DNA of 64,000 bases from JAJDAT01 sp964344185 (GCA_964344185.1 CAYFMN010000025.1:5787-69786), one strand, 5' to 3'; positions 32,742-41,899 are shown, numbered from the stretch's first letter. Notes: a model not told the origin generated them from the sequence alone. A program made the numbers and translations.

Positions 32742-35093
32742 TTATTTTAATTTTCCGCTTTGCCGCTCATAAAATTGAAAGATTTTTCGGTTTTCATCTT
32801 CGGTTAGATCATTGATTAAAGGATCTAACTTCTTATTTTCAAAATCATATTTTAATTTCTGAAAAACTGAGAATCTATCTTGATATTCAGGAGATTTTTG
32901 CCCAAGTTGAACAAAACGGGAGAGGTATAAATAAGCCAAAAAATGTGATTGTCTTGGGGAAAATAAGTATAAATCCGACAACATACGGATAATATCAGGA
33001 TCATTGGGTTTAATCGCTAATGCTTTCAGGTATGATTTCTCGGCTCTTTCATAATCTTTCAAAAAACCATATACCGAAGCCTCTTTAACAAACAAAAGCG
33101 ATTCGGACCGGTTTACGCCGTTAATTTTTTCTAATACAGCCGCCGCTTCTTGCCAACGTTTGTTGTCATAAAGAAAATTCGCTTGTTTAAGCAGCGAGTC
33201 CAAATCAGGCAATTGAGGAATCCTGGATTCTAAAGTAATCAGTTGTTTTCTTGCTTTCTCGCGAACTTCATCATTGGGAGAGTTTTTAAACAAATTAACC
33301 AAAACGGGCCAGACAGAAACAAATTGTTTTGTTTCTATATAGAGTTCTGCAAGTTTCCCCAGCAAAACTGGGTCGTTCGGAGTGACAGCGAGTCCCATTT
33401 GCGCTGTATTAATCGCCTTCTCATTTTCCCCTTCATTCACATAAATTTGAGTTTGTAACTGATACGGAAATAACTTGAAAGGGAGAACGTCTCGAGAAGC
33501 TTTCAAATACTTCATAGAGCTGGCTTTGTCGCCCTGGTCAAGAAAATACCCTGCTGAGAGGTTATAAGTCGTGGCCAATAATTTTCCCGCCTGAAAATGC
33601 TCTAAATTTCTCTCGGCTTCTTTTTTCCAGCAAATTTGGGCTTGTCGTTCAATTCGGGAAAGATCAAAAACACGCTCATTTTCAAAATAAGCAATGGCGA
33701 TATTGCAATAATCGACAAAACGACCTTCGGCTTTTAACCATTTTGGCTGAATTAAAGCCCAAAACATAAAGACCAGGCAAGCCCCAGAAGCAACCGATTT
33801 TAATTTACTCTTCGAAAACGTTTCCGAAACAAAAGTAACAAGCGCATAAGCTCCTAATAGAATGAGCCATGGGATCAAAACGTAACGAAACCTGCTTACG
33901 GGATAAAACAACCAGATTCCAAGCGTCAATCCGGTTAAATAAATATAAACAAGATTAAATTGATGGCGGCGACGCAGGGAAAAAGCAATTCCCCATAACC
34001 CCAGCGCGGCTATAAAACCAAATCCAGAAACTGGATTTTTCAAAACGCCTGAAAACTGACCAAAGGCGTAATAGCTAACATTGGAAGCCGACTCATAAGA
34101 ACTAAAAATGAAAAATAACTTTCGCAGATACATTTGCACAAAAGCTAAAGGATCGGCTAAAAACCCTTCCCAAACAACCCATAGCGATTGCTTTAGAGAA
34201 ATGAATAAACCATATTTTTTAATCCATTCGTCAAAAACAGGGTAGGGCTCAAATCCAGTCCCGGGATATTGACTTAAATTACCTGCTAAAAATGCGTATC
34301 CGCCGCTGGTATCTATGAAATACCATTTATCAAACACCAGGTATCCTCGAACGATTAAGGGAACCATCAACCCAAAAAAAACTATCGAATAAGCCCCCAG
34401 TCTTAATAGTCTGTCCCGAACATTCCAATGGCGAAAAGTTCCCCAGAATAAATACGCCGCAATGAAAGGAAATAATAAACCAAAGTTCGGACGAACTTGA
34501 ACCGACATGGATAGGGCTATAAAGCCCGATATTAAATAAAAGTTTTGTTTTGAAATATTTTCCGGCTCTGTTTTAAATTCATTTAGAGTTGAATTTTCGG
34601 CAACCAAACCTTTTAGAAAAAACAGAAAGGAAAGTATCAAAAAAAATAACGCTAAGTTTTCGCGCAACAAAAGGCCTTCGTAAAAAATAACAATCCCATT
34701 TAATCCAAATAACAAACCGGCTAAAAGACCCGTTATTTTGCCGCCCAACAATCGACCGGCGCAAAAAACCAAAACGGACGCCCCTACGCCAAGGGTAAAT
34801 TGAAAAATCCATACAAATTTAAAATCACGCCCGACCAAAGCATAGATCGTCCCCAACACATACATATAAAAAGGACTATGACCTCGCGGAATATCAATTA
34901 ACCAGTCTCCTTGCGCAAAATGACGGGCTCCTAAATCGTAGTTGCCATTATCCATATTCGGAGATACATAATCGAAAAACGGATTGTCCTGGAAATCAAA
35001 AAAATAAACGATACGAATGATCAGGGCAAAAAAGGCGACAACAACGGGATAAACCCAATCTGGCAATTCGGATAATTTATTTTGAAAAGTCAA
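32742..35093 (-). CDS. GT39-like integral membrane glycosyltransferase with C-terminal TPR region
   Basis: The first 440 or so residues form about ten membrane helices of the PMT/ArnT type: the first loop carries MDNGNYDLGARHFAQGDW with acidic residues where GT-C enzymes bind the donor, and YPVSRFRYVLIPWLILLGA precedes the last helices. From about 500 to 760 there are TPR-like helices (GENEKAINTAQMGLAVTPNDPVLLGKLAELY, YERAEKSYLKALAIKPNDPDIIRMLSDLY). It probably transfers a lipid-linked sugar on the periplasmic side, with the TPR part binding a partner. The start is TTG, and no closer ATG is available. It lies 11 bp after queG. Confidence 0.75.
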   Translation of the reverse strand: MTFQNKLSELPDWVYPVVVAFFALIIRIVYFFDFQDNPFFDYVSPNMDNGNYDLGARHFAQGDWLIDIPRGHSPFYMYVLGTIYALVGRDFKFVWIFQFTLGVGASVLVFCAGRLLGGKITGLLAGLLFGLNGIVIFYEGLLLRENLALFFLILSFLFFLKGLVAENSTLNEFKTEPENISKQNFYLISGFIALSMSVQVRPNFGLLFPFIAAYLFWGTFRHWNVRDRLLRLGAYSIVFFGLMVPLIVRGYLVFDKWYFIDTSGGYAFLAGNLSQYPGTGFEPYPVFDEWIKKYGLFISLKQSLWVVWEGFLADPLAFVQMYLRKLFFIFSSYESASNVSYYAFGQFSGVLKNPVSGFGFIAALGLWGIAFSLRRRHQFNLVYIYLTGLTLGIWLFYPVSRFRYVLIPWLILLGAYALVTFVSETFSKSKLKSVASGACLVFMFWALIQPKWLKAEGRFVDYCNIAIAYFENERVFDLSRIERQAQICWKKEAERNLEHFQAGKLLATTYNLSAGYFLDQGDKASSMKYLKASRDVLPFKLFPYQLQTQIYVNEGENEKAINTAQMGLAVTPNDPVLLGKLAELYIETKQFVSVWPVLVNLFKNSPNDEVREKARKQLITLESRIPQLPDLDSLLKQANFLYDNKRWQEAAAVLEKINGVNRSESLLFVKEASVYGFLKDYERAEKSYLKALAIKPNDPDIIRMLSDLYLFSPRQSHFLAYLYLSRFVQLGQKSPEYQDRFSVFQKLKYDFENKKLDPLINDLTEDENRKIFQFYERQSGKLK

Positions 35094-35104
35094 AAGAAGA
35101 TAAT

Positions 35105-36253
35105 TTAAGAGGTTGGAAAATAATTGCTTGAAGTTCCCTGAGTTTTTAGTCGCTGAATTTCTTCAAGAACCCAAGGGTCAGATTCTTCAGATAAATGCTT
35201 TTCGATCAGGACCAGGGCTTCTTGCCCTAAAATTTCTCCCAACGCCCACAACGAATGGGATCTAATAAGCGGTTCTTTATCCGTCAAAGCTTGTTCTAAA
35301 ACGGTAGCAGCCTTTCGATTTTCAGAGTTTCCCAAAGCCACCGCAACATTTCTTAAAAACCGTTTTCTTTTTAGTCGTTTAATGGGGCTTTTCCTAAACC
35401 GATTGCGAAACCCTTCGTCGTCTAATTGCATTAAATCAATTAATCGATTTGTATCTGTTTTTTCTAAATAGGCTTTCTCATAAGTTACAGAAGCGAAAGA
35501 ATTCCAGGGACAAACGATTTGGCAATCGTCGCATCCATAAATTCGATTCCCGATCGCCTTACGAAATTCAATTGGAATGACTCCTTTGAGCTCTATATTC
35601 AAATAAGATATACATTTTCTCGAGTCCAAAACATAAGGAGCTACAATAGCTTGAGTCGGGCAAATATCTATACAATCTCGGCAGGTTCCGCATCGATCCA
35701 CCGCTCCCTGAGAAAATGGCAACTCAACATCCAGCAAAATCTCAGAGAGAAAATACCACGAACCTATACCTTCTGTAACTAAGTTAGTGTGTTTGCCGAT
35801 CCAACCCAATCCAGCTTTTTGCGCTAATGGTTTTTCGAGTACAGGGCCGGTATCGACGTAAACCTTGCTTTTAGAACCGGGAAACTCTTCGAGGACCAAT
35901 TCCTCTAATTCTTTTAATCTCGGCAAAATAACGTCATGGTAATCTTCGTTAAGCGCATAAATAGAAATATCCCCTTCTTCTTTATTTTTTAAATAATCCA
36001 GACTTTTTCTTCTGGGAAAATAATTCGAACGGAGGCAAACAACGCTGCGAACTCCCGGTAAAACTTTATTCAGATCGATCCTCTTTTCGGAATTCCTCCT
36101 CATATACCCCATTTCTCCTTGATATCCCAAATCCAGCCATTCCTGAAACCGGGAGGCGGAAGAAACGTCCTGAGGAGAAGCGACGCCAACCTCATCAAAC
36201 CCTAATTGAAGCGCTTTTTCCCTAAACTTTAACCATTGATCTTGATTTACCAT
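35105..36253 (-). CDS. queG: epoxyqueuosine reductase QueG
   Basis: It reduces epoxyqueuosine in tRNA anticodons using cobalamin and two [4Fe-4S] clusters. The N-terminal domain has GFDEVGVASPQDV and MGYMRRNSEKRIDLNKVLPGVRSVV. The cluster ligands are CGTCRDCIDICPTQAI, CISYLNIELKG and YGCDDCQIVCPWN. The C-terminal HEAT-like repeats (about 300-375, PLIRSHSLWALGEI) help bind tRNA. The 382-residue length is normal. It is transcribed ahead of the membrane glycosyltransferase gene. Confidence 0.96.
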   Translation of the reverse strand: MVNQDQWLKFREKALQLGFDEVGVASPQDVSSASRFQEWLDLGYQGEMGYMRRNSEKRIDLNKVLPGVRSVVCLRSNYFPRRKSLDYLKNKEEGDISIYALNEDYHDVILPRLKELEELVLEEFPGSKSKVYVDTGPVLEKPLAQKAGLGWIGKHTNLVTEGIGSWYFLSEILLDVELPFSQGAVDRCGTCRDCIDICPTQAIVAPYVLDSRKCISYLNIELKGVIPIEFRKAIGNRIYGCDDCQIVCPWNSFASVTYEKAYLEKTDTNRLIDLMQLDDEGFRNRFRKSPIKRLKRKRFLRNVAVALGNSENRKAATVLEQALTDKEPLIRSHSLWALGEILGQEALVLIEKHLSEESDPWVLEEIQRLKTQGTSSNYFPTS

Positions 36254-36444
36254 ATGATTTACTAATAATTTCCTCGTCCGAAAGCTTTATAAAAATTAGA
36301 AGTCCACTTAAACCAAAATTTGTTTGATCTAAAAATCCAGCTTTGCTATTCTTAGGATAGCTTTGAATTTAAAACGTTTCGTCTTTTCTTTACACTTATC
36401 TGCTCTGCGTTCAACACCCACTTTTTTCTTTCCGGAAGATAATT

Positions 36445-36912
36445 ATGATTTCAAGGATTTTAAACTTTTTTCCAAAACTTTTTTTGAGCTTACTACTTTT
36501 AATGTCATTGACAGCTCATTCTTTTGGAGAAACCCCAAAAGGAAGCAACTTAGAAAAAGCTACCGCCCTTTTTGAAAAAGGCAATATGCTTGCGCAAAAG
36601 AAAGATTTTAAAAAAGCAATTTTTGCTTACCAAGAGTCGATAAAAATAAACCCAAACCTGGGTTCCGTACATTATAACTTGGCTAATGTTTATGTCGCTG
36701 TAGGCGACTTAGACGCCGCTATAGCAGAATACAAAAAAGCTATTAAAATTGATCCAAAAATGTCGGATTTTCATAGAAATCTAGGTTTCGCCTACGCTTT
36801 AAACAAAGACGGCGACAATGCAAAGAAAAAATATGAAGAATTAAAAGAAATGGATCCAGTTCAGGCCGAAGTTCTCTATCAATGGATTCAACAAGGTAAA
36901 GAGGCTAAATAA
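36445..36912 (+). CDS. exported TPR protein
   Basis: The protein has a signal peptide (about 1-28, ending SFGET) and then three TPR units: LFEKGNMLAQKKDFKKAIFAYQESIKINPN, VHYNLANVYVAVGDLDAAIAEYKKAIKIDPK and FHRNLGFAYALNKDGDNAKKKYEELKEMDP. It is a small periplasmic scaffold of unknown partner, 21 bp before the deacylase gene and probably in one transcript with it. The ATG at 36445 follows GGAAG. Confidence 0.85.
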   Translation: MISRILNFFPKLFLSLLLLMSLTAHSFGETPKGSNLEKATALFEKGNMLAQKKDFKKAIFAYQESIKINPNLGSVHYNLANVYVAVGDLDAAIAEYKKAIKIDPKMSDFHRNLGFAYALNKDGDNAKKKYEELKEMDPVQAEVLYQWIQQGKEAK

Positions 36913-36933
36913 CAAAGCCCGCCAAAAAAACTT

Positions 36934-37869
36934 ATGAAACAAACCGGTTTTATTTACCATCCGCTGTATCAAAAGCATGAAACAGAACCTCATCCAGAAA
37001 ACCCAGGAAGACTTCAAGCTATTTTGGACCGGTTAGAAAATGCAGAAGATAGACCAACAATTACGGAACTGGAACCTCGAAAAGCGTCGCCAGAAGAAAT
37101 TGCTCTTGTACACGATTCCAACTATATCGCTTACGTAGACGAAAAATGCCGCGAAGGCCAAAGCTCTTTGGACATGGACACTAACATCAGCTTGAACTCT
37201 TACGAAGCGGCATTGTTAGCGGCTGGAGCGGGTCTGATTGCAGTAGACAAAGTAGTAGACGGAGAACTGGATAACATTTTTTGCGCCGTACGCCCTCCTG
37301 GGCATCACGCAGAACGAAATCGATCAATGGGCTTTTGTCTTTTTAATAACGTAGCTATTGCTGCGCGTTATGCTCAAGAGCAAAGAGAACTTGATCGCGT
37401 CGCTATTTTTGACTGGGATGTTCACCACGGAAACGGAACTCAAAATTCATTTTACTCAAATTCTTCCATTTTCTATTCTAGCGCCCATCAATTTCCCTTT
37501 TACCCTGGGACTGGAGACAAAAGTGAAACTGGAACAGGAGACGGGCTTGGCGCAACTTTAAATTTTCCTTTAAGAGCGTATTCAGAAGACTCTGATTATT
37601 TAGACTTAGTGGAAAATAAACTGATTCCAGAATTATTTAAATTTAAACCCGATTTAATCATTATTTCAGCCGGGTTCGACGCTCATGCCGAAGATCCTTT
37701 AGCCACTATGCAGCTCTCCAGCGGATGTTTTGGAAAAATGACCGAACTATTAAGAAAAGCCTCTGAAGAGATATGTAATGGCCGGTTGATATCTATGTTA
37801 GAGGGAGGATATAATCACCAAGCCTTAGCGGATTCGGTACATAGTCATTTGGCGGCATTATCCGCCTAA
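36934..37869 (+). CDS. histone-deacetylase-family (AcuC/APAH-like) deacylase
   Basis: A zinc amidohydrolase of the arginase/deacetylase fold. It has HPENPGRLQAIL, HDSNYIAYV, the active-site RPPGHHAERNRSMGFCLFNNVAIAARYA, zinc ligands in FDWDVHHGNGTQN and ISAGFDAHAEDPLA, and the substrate-loop LEGGYNHQAL. Bacterial members act on acetylated small molecules such as acetylpolyamines or on acetylated proteins. The substrate is not identifiable here. The length of 311 is normal. Confidence 0.9.
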   Translation: MKQTGFIYHPLYQKHETEPHPENPGRLQAILDRLENAEDRPTITELEPRKASPEEIALVHDSNYIAYVDEKCREGQSSLDMDTNISLNSYEAALLAAGAGLIAVDKVVDGELDNIFCAVRPPGHHAERNRSMGFCLFNNVAIAARYAQEQRELDRVAIFDWDVHHGNGTQNSFYSNSSIFYSSAHQFPFYPGTGDKSETGTGDGLGATLNFPLRAYSEDSDYLDLVENKLIPELFKFKPDLIIISAGFDAHAEDPLATMQLSSGCFGKMTELLRKASEEICNGRLISMLEGGYNHQALADSVHSHLAALSA

Positions 37870-37904
37870 TATTTTTTAACATAAATTAAATAAATTAACT
37901 TTCC

Positions 37905-38084
37905 ATGGACAAAAAAGAAAAAACCGAAAGCAAAGTTTCTATTCTTGCCGAATTTTGGGACTTTTTAAAACATAGAAAAAAATGGTGGCTTGGCCCCATT
38001 GTTTTCATTTTATTGTTAATGAGCTTATTAATTGTTTTGACTGAAGGCAGCGCCGTAGCGCCTTTCGTTTATACCTTATTTTGA
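37905..38084 (+). CDS. DUF5989 small membrane protein
   Basis: A 59-residue gene too short for a simple ORF scan. It begins MDKKEKTESKVSILAEFWDF and has one long hydrophobic helix after LKHRKKWWLGP (about residues 28-46), ending VLTEGSAVAPFVYTLF. The FW-x-FL-x-RKKWWL-P and GSA-x-APF-x-YTLF marks are those of DUF5989 proteins, which I recall next to glycan or carbamoyltransferase genes. It precedes the GT2 gene by 10 bp. The function is unknown, possibly a membrane partner of that enzyme. Confidence 0.75.
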   Translation: MDKKEKTESKVSILAEFWDFLKHRKKWWLGPIVFILLLMSLLIVLTEGSAVAPFVYTLF

Positions 38085-38094
38085 TCTGGATTCT

Positions 38095-38778
38095 GTGAAG
38101 CTTTCGGTCGTAATCCCCGTATACAACGAAAAGGCTACTCTTCGCGATATCATCGAAAGAGTAATGTCTGTTAAGTGGGAAAAAGAAATTATTTTGATTG
38201 ACGATTGTTCAGTCGATGGCTCTCGAGACATCCTGAAGGAATACGAAAATCAACCTAATATCAAAGTTTTATTCCACGAACGCAACCAGGGCAAAGGAGC
38301 CGCTCTACGCACTGGATTTGCCCAGGTAGAAGGGGACGTAATCATTATTCAAGACGCAGATCTCGAATACGATCCCTCCGATTATGGAAAACTATTAGAA
38401 CCAATTGAAGACAACCGCGCTGATGTGGTTTTTGGTTCTAGGTTTTTGGGCGGTCCTCATCGAGTGATGTTCTTCTGGCATTACATTGCAAACAAAGCCT
38501 TGACCACTATGTCCAATATGTTAACAGATCTGAATTTAACGGATATGGAAACAGGTTATAAAGTATTCACCAAAAAAGTTTTGGACCAATTAACATTTAA
38601 ATGCGACCGCTTCGGCTTTGAACCAGAATTCACCAGTAAAATTGCCAAACTTAAATTTCGGATCTATGAGGTGCCAATATCATACAGCGGTCGAGATTAT
38701 GCTCACGGGAAAAAAATCACTTGGAAAGATGGGGTTGCCGCCGTTTGGTTCATATTAAAGTTTCGGTTTTTTAATTAA
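38095..38778 (+). CDS. family 2 glycosyltransferase, DPM1-like
   Basis: A GT-A fold enzyme opening SVVIPVYNEKATLRDIIERV, with IILIDDCSVDGS, NQGKGAALRTGF, the metal-binding DADLEYDP, FGSRFLGG and DMETGYKVF. It resembles dolichyl or undecaprenyl phosphate-sugar synthases that load a sugar on a lipid carrier. No membrane tail is present, so the DUF5989 protein just before it could be the anchor. The start is GTG at 38095. It ends before a strong terminator. It might make the lipid donor for the GT39-like enzyme at 32742. Confidence 0.88.
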   Translation: MKLSVVIPVYNEKATLRDIIERVMSVKWEKEIILIDDCSVDGSRDILKEYENQPNIKVLFHERNQGKGAALRTGFAQVEGDVIIIQDADLEYDPSDYGKLLEPIEDNRADVVFGSRFLGGPHRVMFFWHYIANKALTTMSNMLTDLNLTDMETGYKVFTKKVLDQLTFKCDRFGFEPEFTSKIAKLKFRIYEVPISYSGRDYAHGKKITWKDGVAAVWFILKFRFFN

Positions 38779-38800
38779 CTACAAGTCGTCTTAAATAAAA

Positions 38801-38833
38801 AACCGCTCAGGACTAACCTGAGCGGTTTTTTTT
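38801..38833 (+). terminator. strong bidirectional intrinsic terminator
   Basis: An 11-bp perfect GC-rich stem (AACCGCTCAGG / CCTGAGCGGTT) with a 5-nt loop and a run of T after it. On the minus strand an A run before the stem supplies a T tract too, so it also ends the bcp transcript coming the other way. Confidence 0.9.
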
Positions 38834-38850
38834 TGCAAAGTCTTGATTAA

Positions 38851-39288
38851 TTACAAACGAGAGCAAAGATCGGAAGCATGGGTTTGGGTATCGACGCTCT
38901 CAATCGCCTCGGCAATTTTTCCTTCAGTGTCTATCACATAAGTAATCCTTGCCGCGTACTGATCGTCTTTGCTTTTAACCGCTCCATAAGCCAAAGCTAT
39001 TTCTCTGTCCACGTCGCATAAAAGAGGGTAAGGAAAAGAAAACTTTTCAGCAAACGCTTTATTTTCTTCAACCGTATCGAGACTCACGCCCAAAATTACG
39101 ACGTTCTTCTCTTCGAACTTTTTAAACTCGTCTCGAAAACCTTGACCTTCTACAGTACAACCAGGCGTGTCTGCCTTAGGATAAAACCATAAAACAACTT
39201 TATTTCCACGATAATTAGAAAGAGTCAGTGGGATATTATTGTGATCTTTTACCGTAAAATTTGGAGCTTCAGATCCAACGGTTAACAT
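38851..39288 (-). CDS. bcp: peroxiredoxin of the Bcp/PrxQ family
   Basis: A thiol peroxidase with the peroxidatic Cys44 in FYPKADTPGCTVEGQGFRDEF, preceded by GSEAPNFTVKDHNN, and with VVILGVSLDTVEENKAFAEKFSFPYPLLCDVDREIALAYGA. The resolving Cys five residues later, present in many Bcp proteins, is Gln here, so it is probably of the 1-Cys type or uses another Cys (91 or 143). The length is 145. It is convergent with the GT2 gene across the shared terminator. Confidence 0.93.
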   Translation of the reverse strand: MLTVGSEAPNFTVKDHNNIPLTLSNYRGNKVVLWFYPKADTPGCTVEGQGFRDEFKKFEEKNVVILGVSLDTVEENKAFAEKFSFPYPLLCDVDREIALAYGAVKSKDDQYAARITYVIDTEGKIAEAIESVDTQTHASDLCSRL

Positions 39289-39318
39289 ATATTTTCTCCT
39301 ATTAAAAACGGATAAAAA

Positions 39319-39420
39319 TTAAGGGAACCTCTAAAAATTCAGATTTGCCAAGAGCCTGGCCCTTAAATTCAAGGGCCAGACGATAGCAAACCAGTAAAAA
39401 TGCCAATTATTCTAAAGAAT
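39319..39420 (+). repeat. palindromic MITE-like element, copy C (right end decayed)
   Basis: It begins TTAAGGGAACCTCTAA. The core stem CCTGGCCCTT / AAGGGCCAG is well kept with loop AAATTC, then CGATAGCAAACCAGT. The right terminal repeat is lost after TGCCAATTATT. It lies upstream of bcp, with plus-strand orientation as in the other copies. Confidence 0.85.
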
Positions 39421-39463
39421 TTTTTGCGGAAAAAACAAATTTAAACGTTAAAAAATAAAATTT

Positions 39464-39694
39464 CTAACTATCTGGTTTAGGAGGTTTTTTCTCGTCTAAA
39501 GTAGTTCGCAAAAACCCAGTAAGGTCAATACCAAAATATCTAAGAGCAGCTAGAATTAAAGCGCAAGCGGTCGCCTCATCCAGATTTCCCACAAACGGTA
39601 TATTGTCTGGAATCAATTCAAAAAAACCCGCCGTTGGGTTTAATAAATAAACTAAACTAATTATTCCAATGAAAGCGACAACCAGAGGTTTCAT
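39464..39694 (-). CDS. DUF1232 (YkvA-like) small membrane protein
   Basis: 76 residues with a hydrophobic N-terminus (about 2-20) and the family segment containing LNPTAGFFELIPDNIPFVGNLDEAT, the analogue of the SPIDLIPDFIPVLGYLDD motif, followed by a second helix. The C-terminus is a charged tail (DEKKPPKPDS). The function is unknown. It starts 5 bp after ispD and is probably co-transcribed. Confidence 0.8.
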   Translation of the reverse strand: MKPLVVAFIGIISLVYLLNPTAGFFELIPDNIPFVGNLDEATACALILAALRYFGIDLTGFLRTTLDEKKPPKPDS

Positions 39695-39699
39695 AAAAA

Positions 39700-40413
39700 C
39701 TACTTGATACTAAATTGTTCTAAAGACGCGATCCACTCGCCAAGAATTAAGTCTTCTGGTCGCGTAATTTTAATATTAAATTCGGAACCTAATACAAACT
39801 TTACAGGTTTTCCGATAAACTGGATTAACGAGCCCTCGTCGGTTCCATAAAATGATTCTTTCCTGGCTTTTTCCATAGCTTCAAGCAACAGTTCTGTTTT
39901 AAAAATCTGAGGCGTTTGCATACGCCAAAGATTATCCCTATCTATATTTTTCTCCAACATTCCTTCGTCGTTAGCTCGTTTTAAAGTATCGTTTACTGGA
40001 ATGGCAGCGACAGCCGCGCCAAACTCCTTTGCCGCTTCATAAACTGTCCTAATAACCTCTTCATTGATAAATGGACGAACACCGTCATGAACCGCTACAA
40101 AACTAGAGTTCTTATTTATTGCTTTTAAACCATTATAAACGGAGTCCTGACGTTTTTCTCCACCAACTTCCACCTTAACCTTGATTCGGTTAACCATTTC
40201 CTTTTGAACATTTGAAAATTCAGCCTTTGGAACGCAGAGAATTATTTCATCGATCCAGTCTAACGCCTCAAAAGCGGCGATCGTATAATTGATAATAGGC
40301 TTTCCTTTTAGTTCAATAAACTGCTTGGGCAACTTGGCGCCCATCCTTAAGCCTTGTCCGCCAGCTGGAATAACTACTGACAAATTATAATTAGTATTGG
40401 AATTTTCCATCAA
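39700..40413 (-). CDS. ispD: 2-C-methyl-D-erythritol 4-phosphate cytidylyltransferase
   Basis: The third step of the MEP isoprenoid pathway. It has SVVIPAGGQGLRMGAKLPKQFIELKGKPIINYTI, GGEKRQDSVYNGL, VAVHDGVRPF and WRMQTPQIFKTELLLEAM, ending with FNIKITRPEDLILGE. The length of 237 is normal. It lies between radA and a DUF1232 gene, all minus strand. Confidence 0.96.
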   Translation of the reverse strand: MMENSNTNYNLSVVIPAGGQGLRMGAKLPKQFIELKGKPIINYTIAAFEALDWIDEIILCVPKAEFSNVQKEMVNRIKVKVEVGGEKRQDSVYNGLKAINKNSSFVAVHDGVRPFINEEVIRTVYEAAKEFGAAVAAIPVNDTLKRANDEGMLEKNIDRDNLWRMQTPQIFKTELLLEAMEKARKESFYGTDEGSLIQFIGKPVKFVLGSEFNIKITRPEDLILGEWIASLEQFSIK

Positions 40414-40465
40414 TTTTATATCTCGAAGTTCTTGCTAAATAAGCTCAAAAAACCGTAGGCAAAAA

Positions 40466-41833
40466 TTAAAAAATCGCTTCCAGCGCTTCGCTTAAATTTT
40501 TGACAGGTTTAATATTCAAGCGTCCTTCGCCAGGTTGCGACCAATTTTTTGGCAATGTTGGAACTATGCACTTTGAAAACCCTAAACGTTCGGCCTCTAA
40601 TAACCGTGTGTCTAAATTAAGGATAGACCGTACTTCCCCGGCCAATCCTATTTCGCCCATCATGACAACTCCAGGATCAATTGAAATATTGCGAAAGCTT
40701 CCCGCAATTGCGGCGGCGACTCCAAGATCGGCGGCAGGTTCCGATATCCTAATTCCACCGGCGATATTGACAAAAATATCTTCGCCCTGCAAATGCAATC
40801 CTTGCCGTTTTTCCAGAATTGCAATTAGCAAAGAAACTCTGTTGGGGTCCATTCCTGTAGCCATTCTTCTGGGCATGCCTATATTTGAGGAAGAACTCGC
40901 TAATGCTTGCACTTCAACAAACAAAGGTCGAGAACCTTCAGCAATTGAAACTATAACAGAACCTGGAGCGTCTTCTGGTCTTTCTGATAGGAATATTTCG
41001 GAGGGATTATCCGCCGGTTTAAGTCCATCTCGGCGCATTTCAAATACTCCCATCTCCGGCGTTGGACCAAATCGATTTTTTACGGCCCTTAATATCCTGT
41101 AAGCGTGATTTTTCTCGCCTTCGAAGTAAAGTACAGTGTCAACAATATGCTCAAGCGCTTTAGGGCCCGCTAAAGCTCCTTCTTTCGTAACATGACCTAT
41201 TAAAAAAGTAGGTATCCCACGCGGCTTAACCTCTTGCATAATTTTAAAAGCAACTTCTCTCACCTGCCCAATAGCTCCAGGAGCAGAGGTTAACTCGCGC
41301 GTAAAAAATGTTTGGACGGAATCAAGCACCAATATTTCAGGTTTAATCTTGTCGACTAAATCTAAAATATCTTCTATACAAATCTCCGAGCTTATTAATA
41401 AATTATCCGAAAGGCTTCCCAATCGCTCGGCCCTTAACTTTATTTGTTCGGGAGATTCCTCCCCTGAGACGTATAAAACTTTTTTACTTTTCCCCGCCGC
41501 TAACCCCATACTTTGCAGCATAAGAGTCGATTTGCCAATTCCAGGGTCTCCTCCAACTAAGACTAAAGACCCAACAGTTAAACCGCCTCCCAAAGCTTTG
41601 TCTAATTCTCCTAAACCTGTAGAGAACCTATGGGATTCGCCGCCGACTATTTCCGTAATAGGTTGAACGTTTTTTTGAGTTTGTGATTTTTTTTGGCGAG
41701 ATTTGGAACTATTCGACTTTACGGATTCTTCTGAAAAAGAATTCCACTCTTCGCACTCTGGACATTTTCCCAACCACTTTGGAGCGCGGTGTCCACAACC
41801 GTTACATACAAAAATAGTGGTGGGTTTTGCCAT
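40466..41833 (-). CDS. radA: DNA repair protein RadA (Sms)
   Basis: A branch-migration ATPase. It has an N-terminal C4 zinc finger (Cys10, Cys13, Cys24, Cys27), Walker A VGGDPGIGKSTLML (Lys101), Walker B LVLDSVQTF, the RadA-specific KNRFGPT motif and a C-terminal Lon-protease-like domain with GGIRISEPAADLGVAAA but no catalytic use in this family. The length of 455 is typical. Confidence 0.97.
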   Translation of the reverse strand: MAKPTTIFVCNGCGHRAPKWLGKCPECEEWNSFSEESVKSNSSKSRQKKSQTQKNVQPITEIVGGESHRFSTGLGELDKALGGGLTVGSLVLVGGDPGIGKSTLMLQSMGLAAGKSKKVLYVSGEESPEQIKLRAERLGSLSDNLLISSEICIEDILDLVDKIKPEILVLDSVQTFFTRELTSAPGAIGQVREVAFKIMQEVKPRGIPTFLIGHVTKEGALAGPKALEHIVDTVLYFEGEKNHAYRILRAVKNRFGPTPEMGVFEMRRDGLKPADNPSEIFLSERPEDAPGSVIVSIAEGSRPLFVEVQALASSSSNIGMPRRMATGMDPNRVSLLIAILEKRQGLHLQGEDIFVNIAGGIRISEPAADLGVAAAIAGSFRNISIDPGVVMMGEIGLAGEVRSILNLDTRLLEAERLGFSKCIVPTLPKNWSQPGEGRLNIKPVKNLSEALEAIF

Positions 41834-41899
41834 GGCGCGGTTTATCGTAAAAGCGAGGTTTAAAAAAGCTTTCTAAAAAAATAAAGGGAAGGTGTTACT

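Noticed and set aside
36363..36575. 70-residue ORF upstream of the TPR gene
   Set aside because: It overlaps the signal peptide region of the TPR gene in another frame and has no independent support.
40500..41102. 200-residue ORF on the plus strand
   Set aside because: Antisense to the C-terminal half of radA, which carries clear RadA motifs. No domain pattern or ribosome site was seen.
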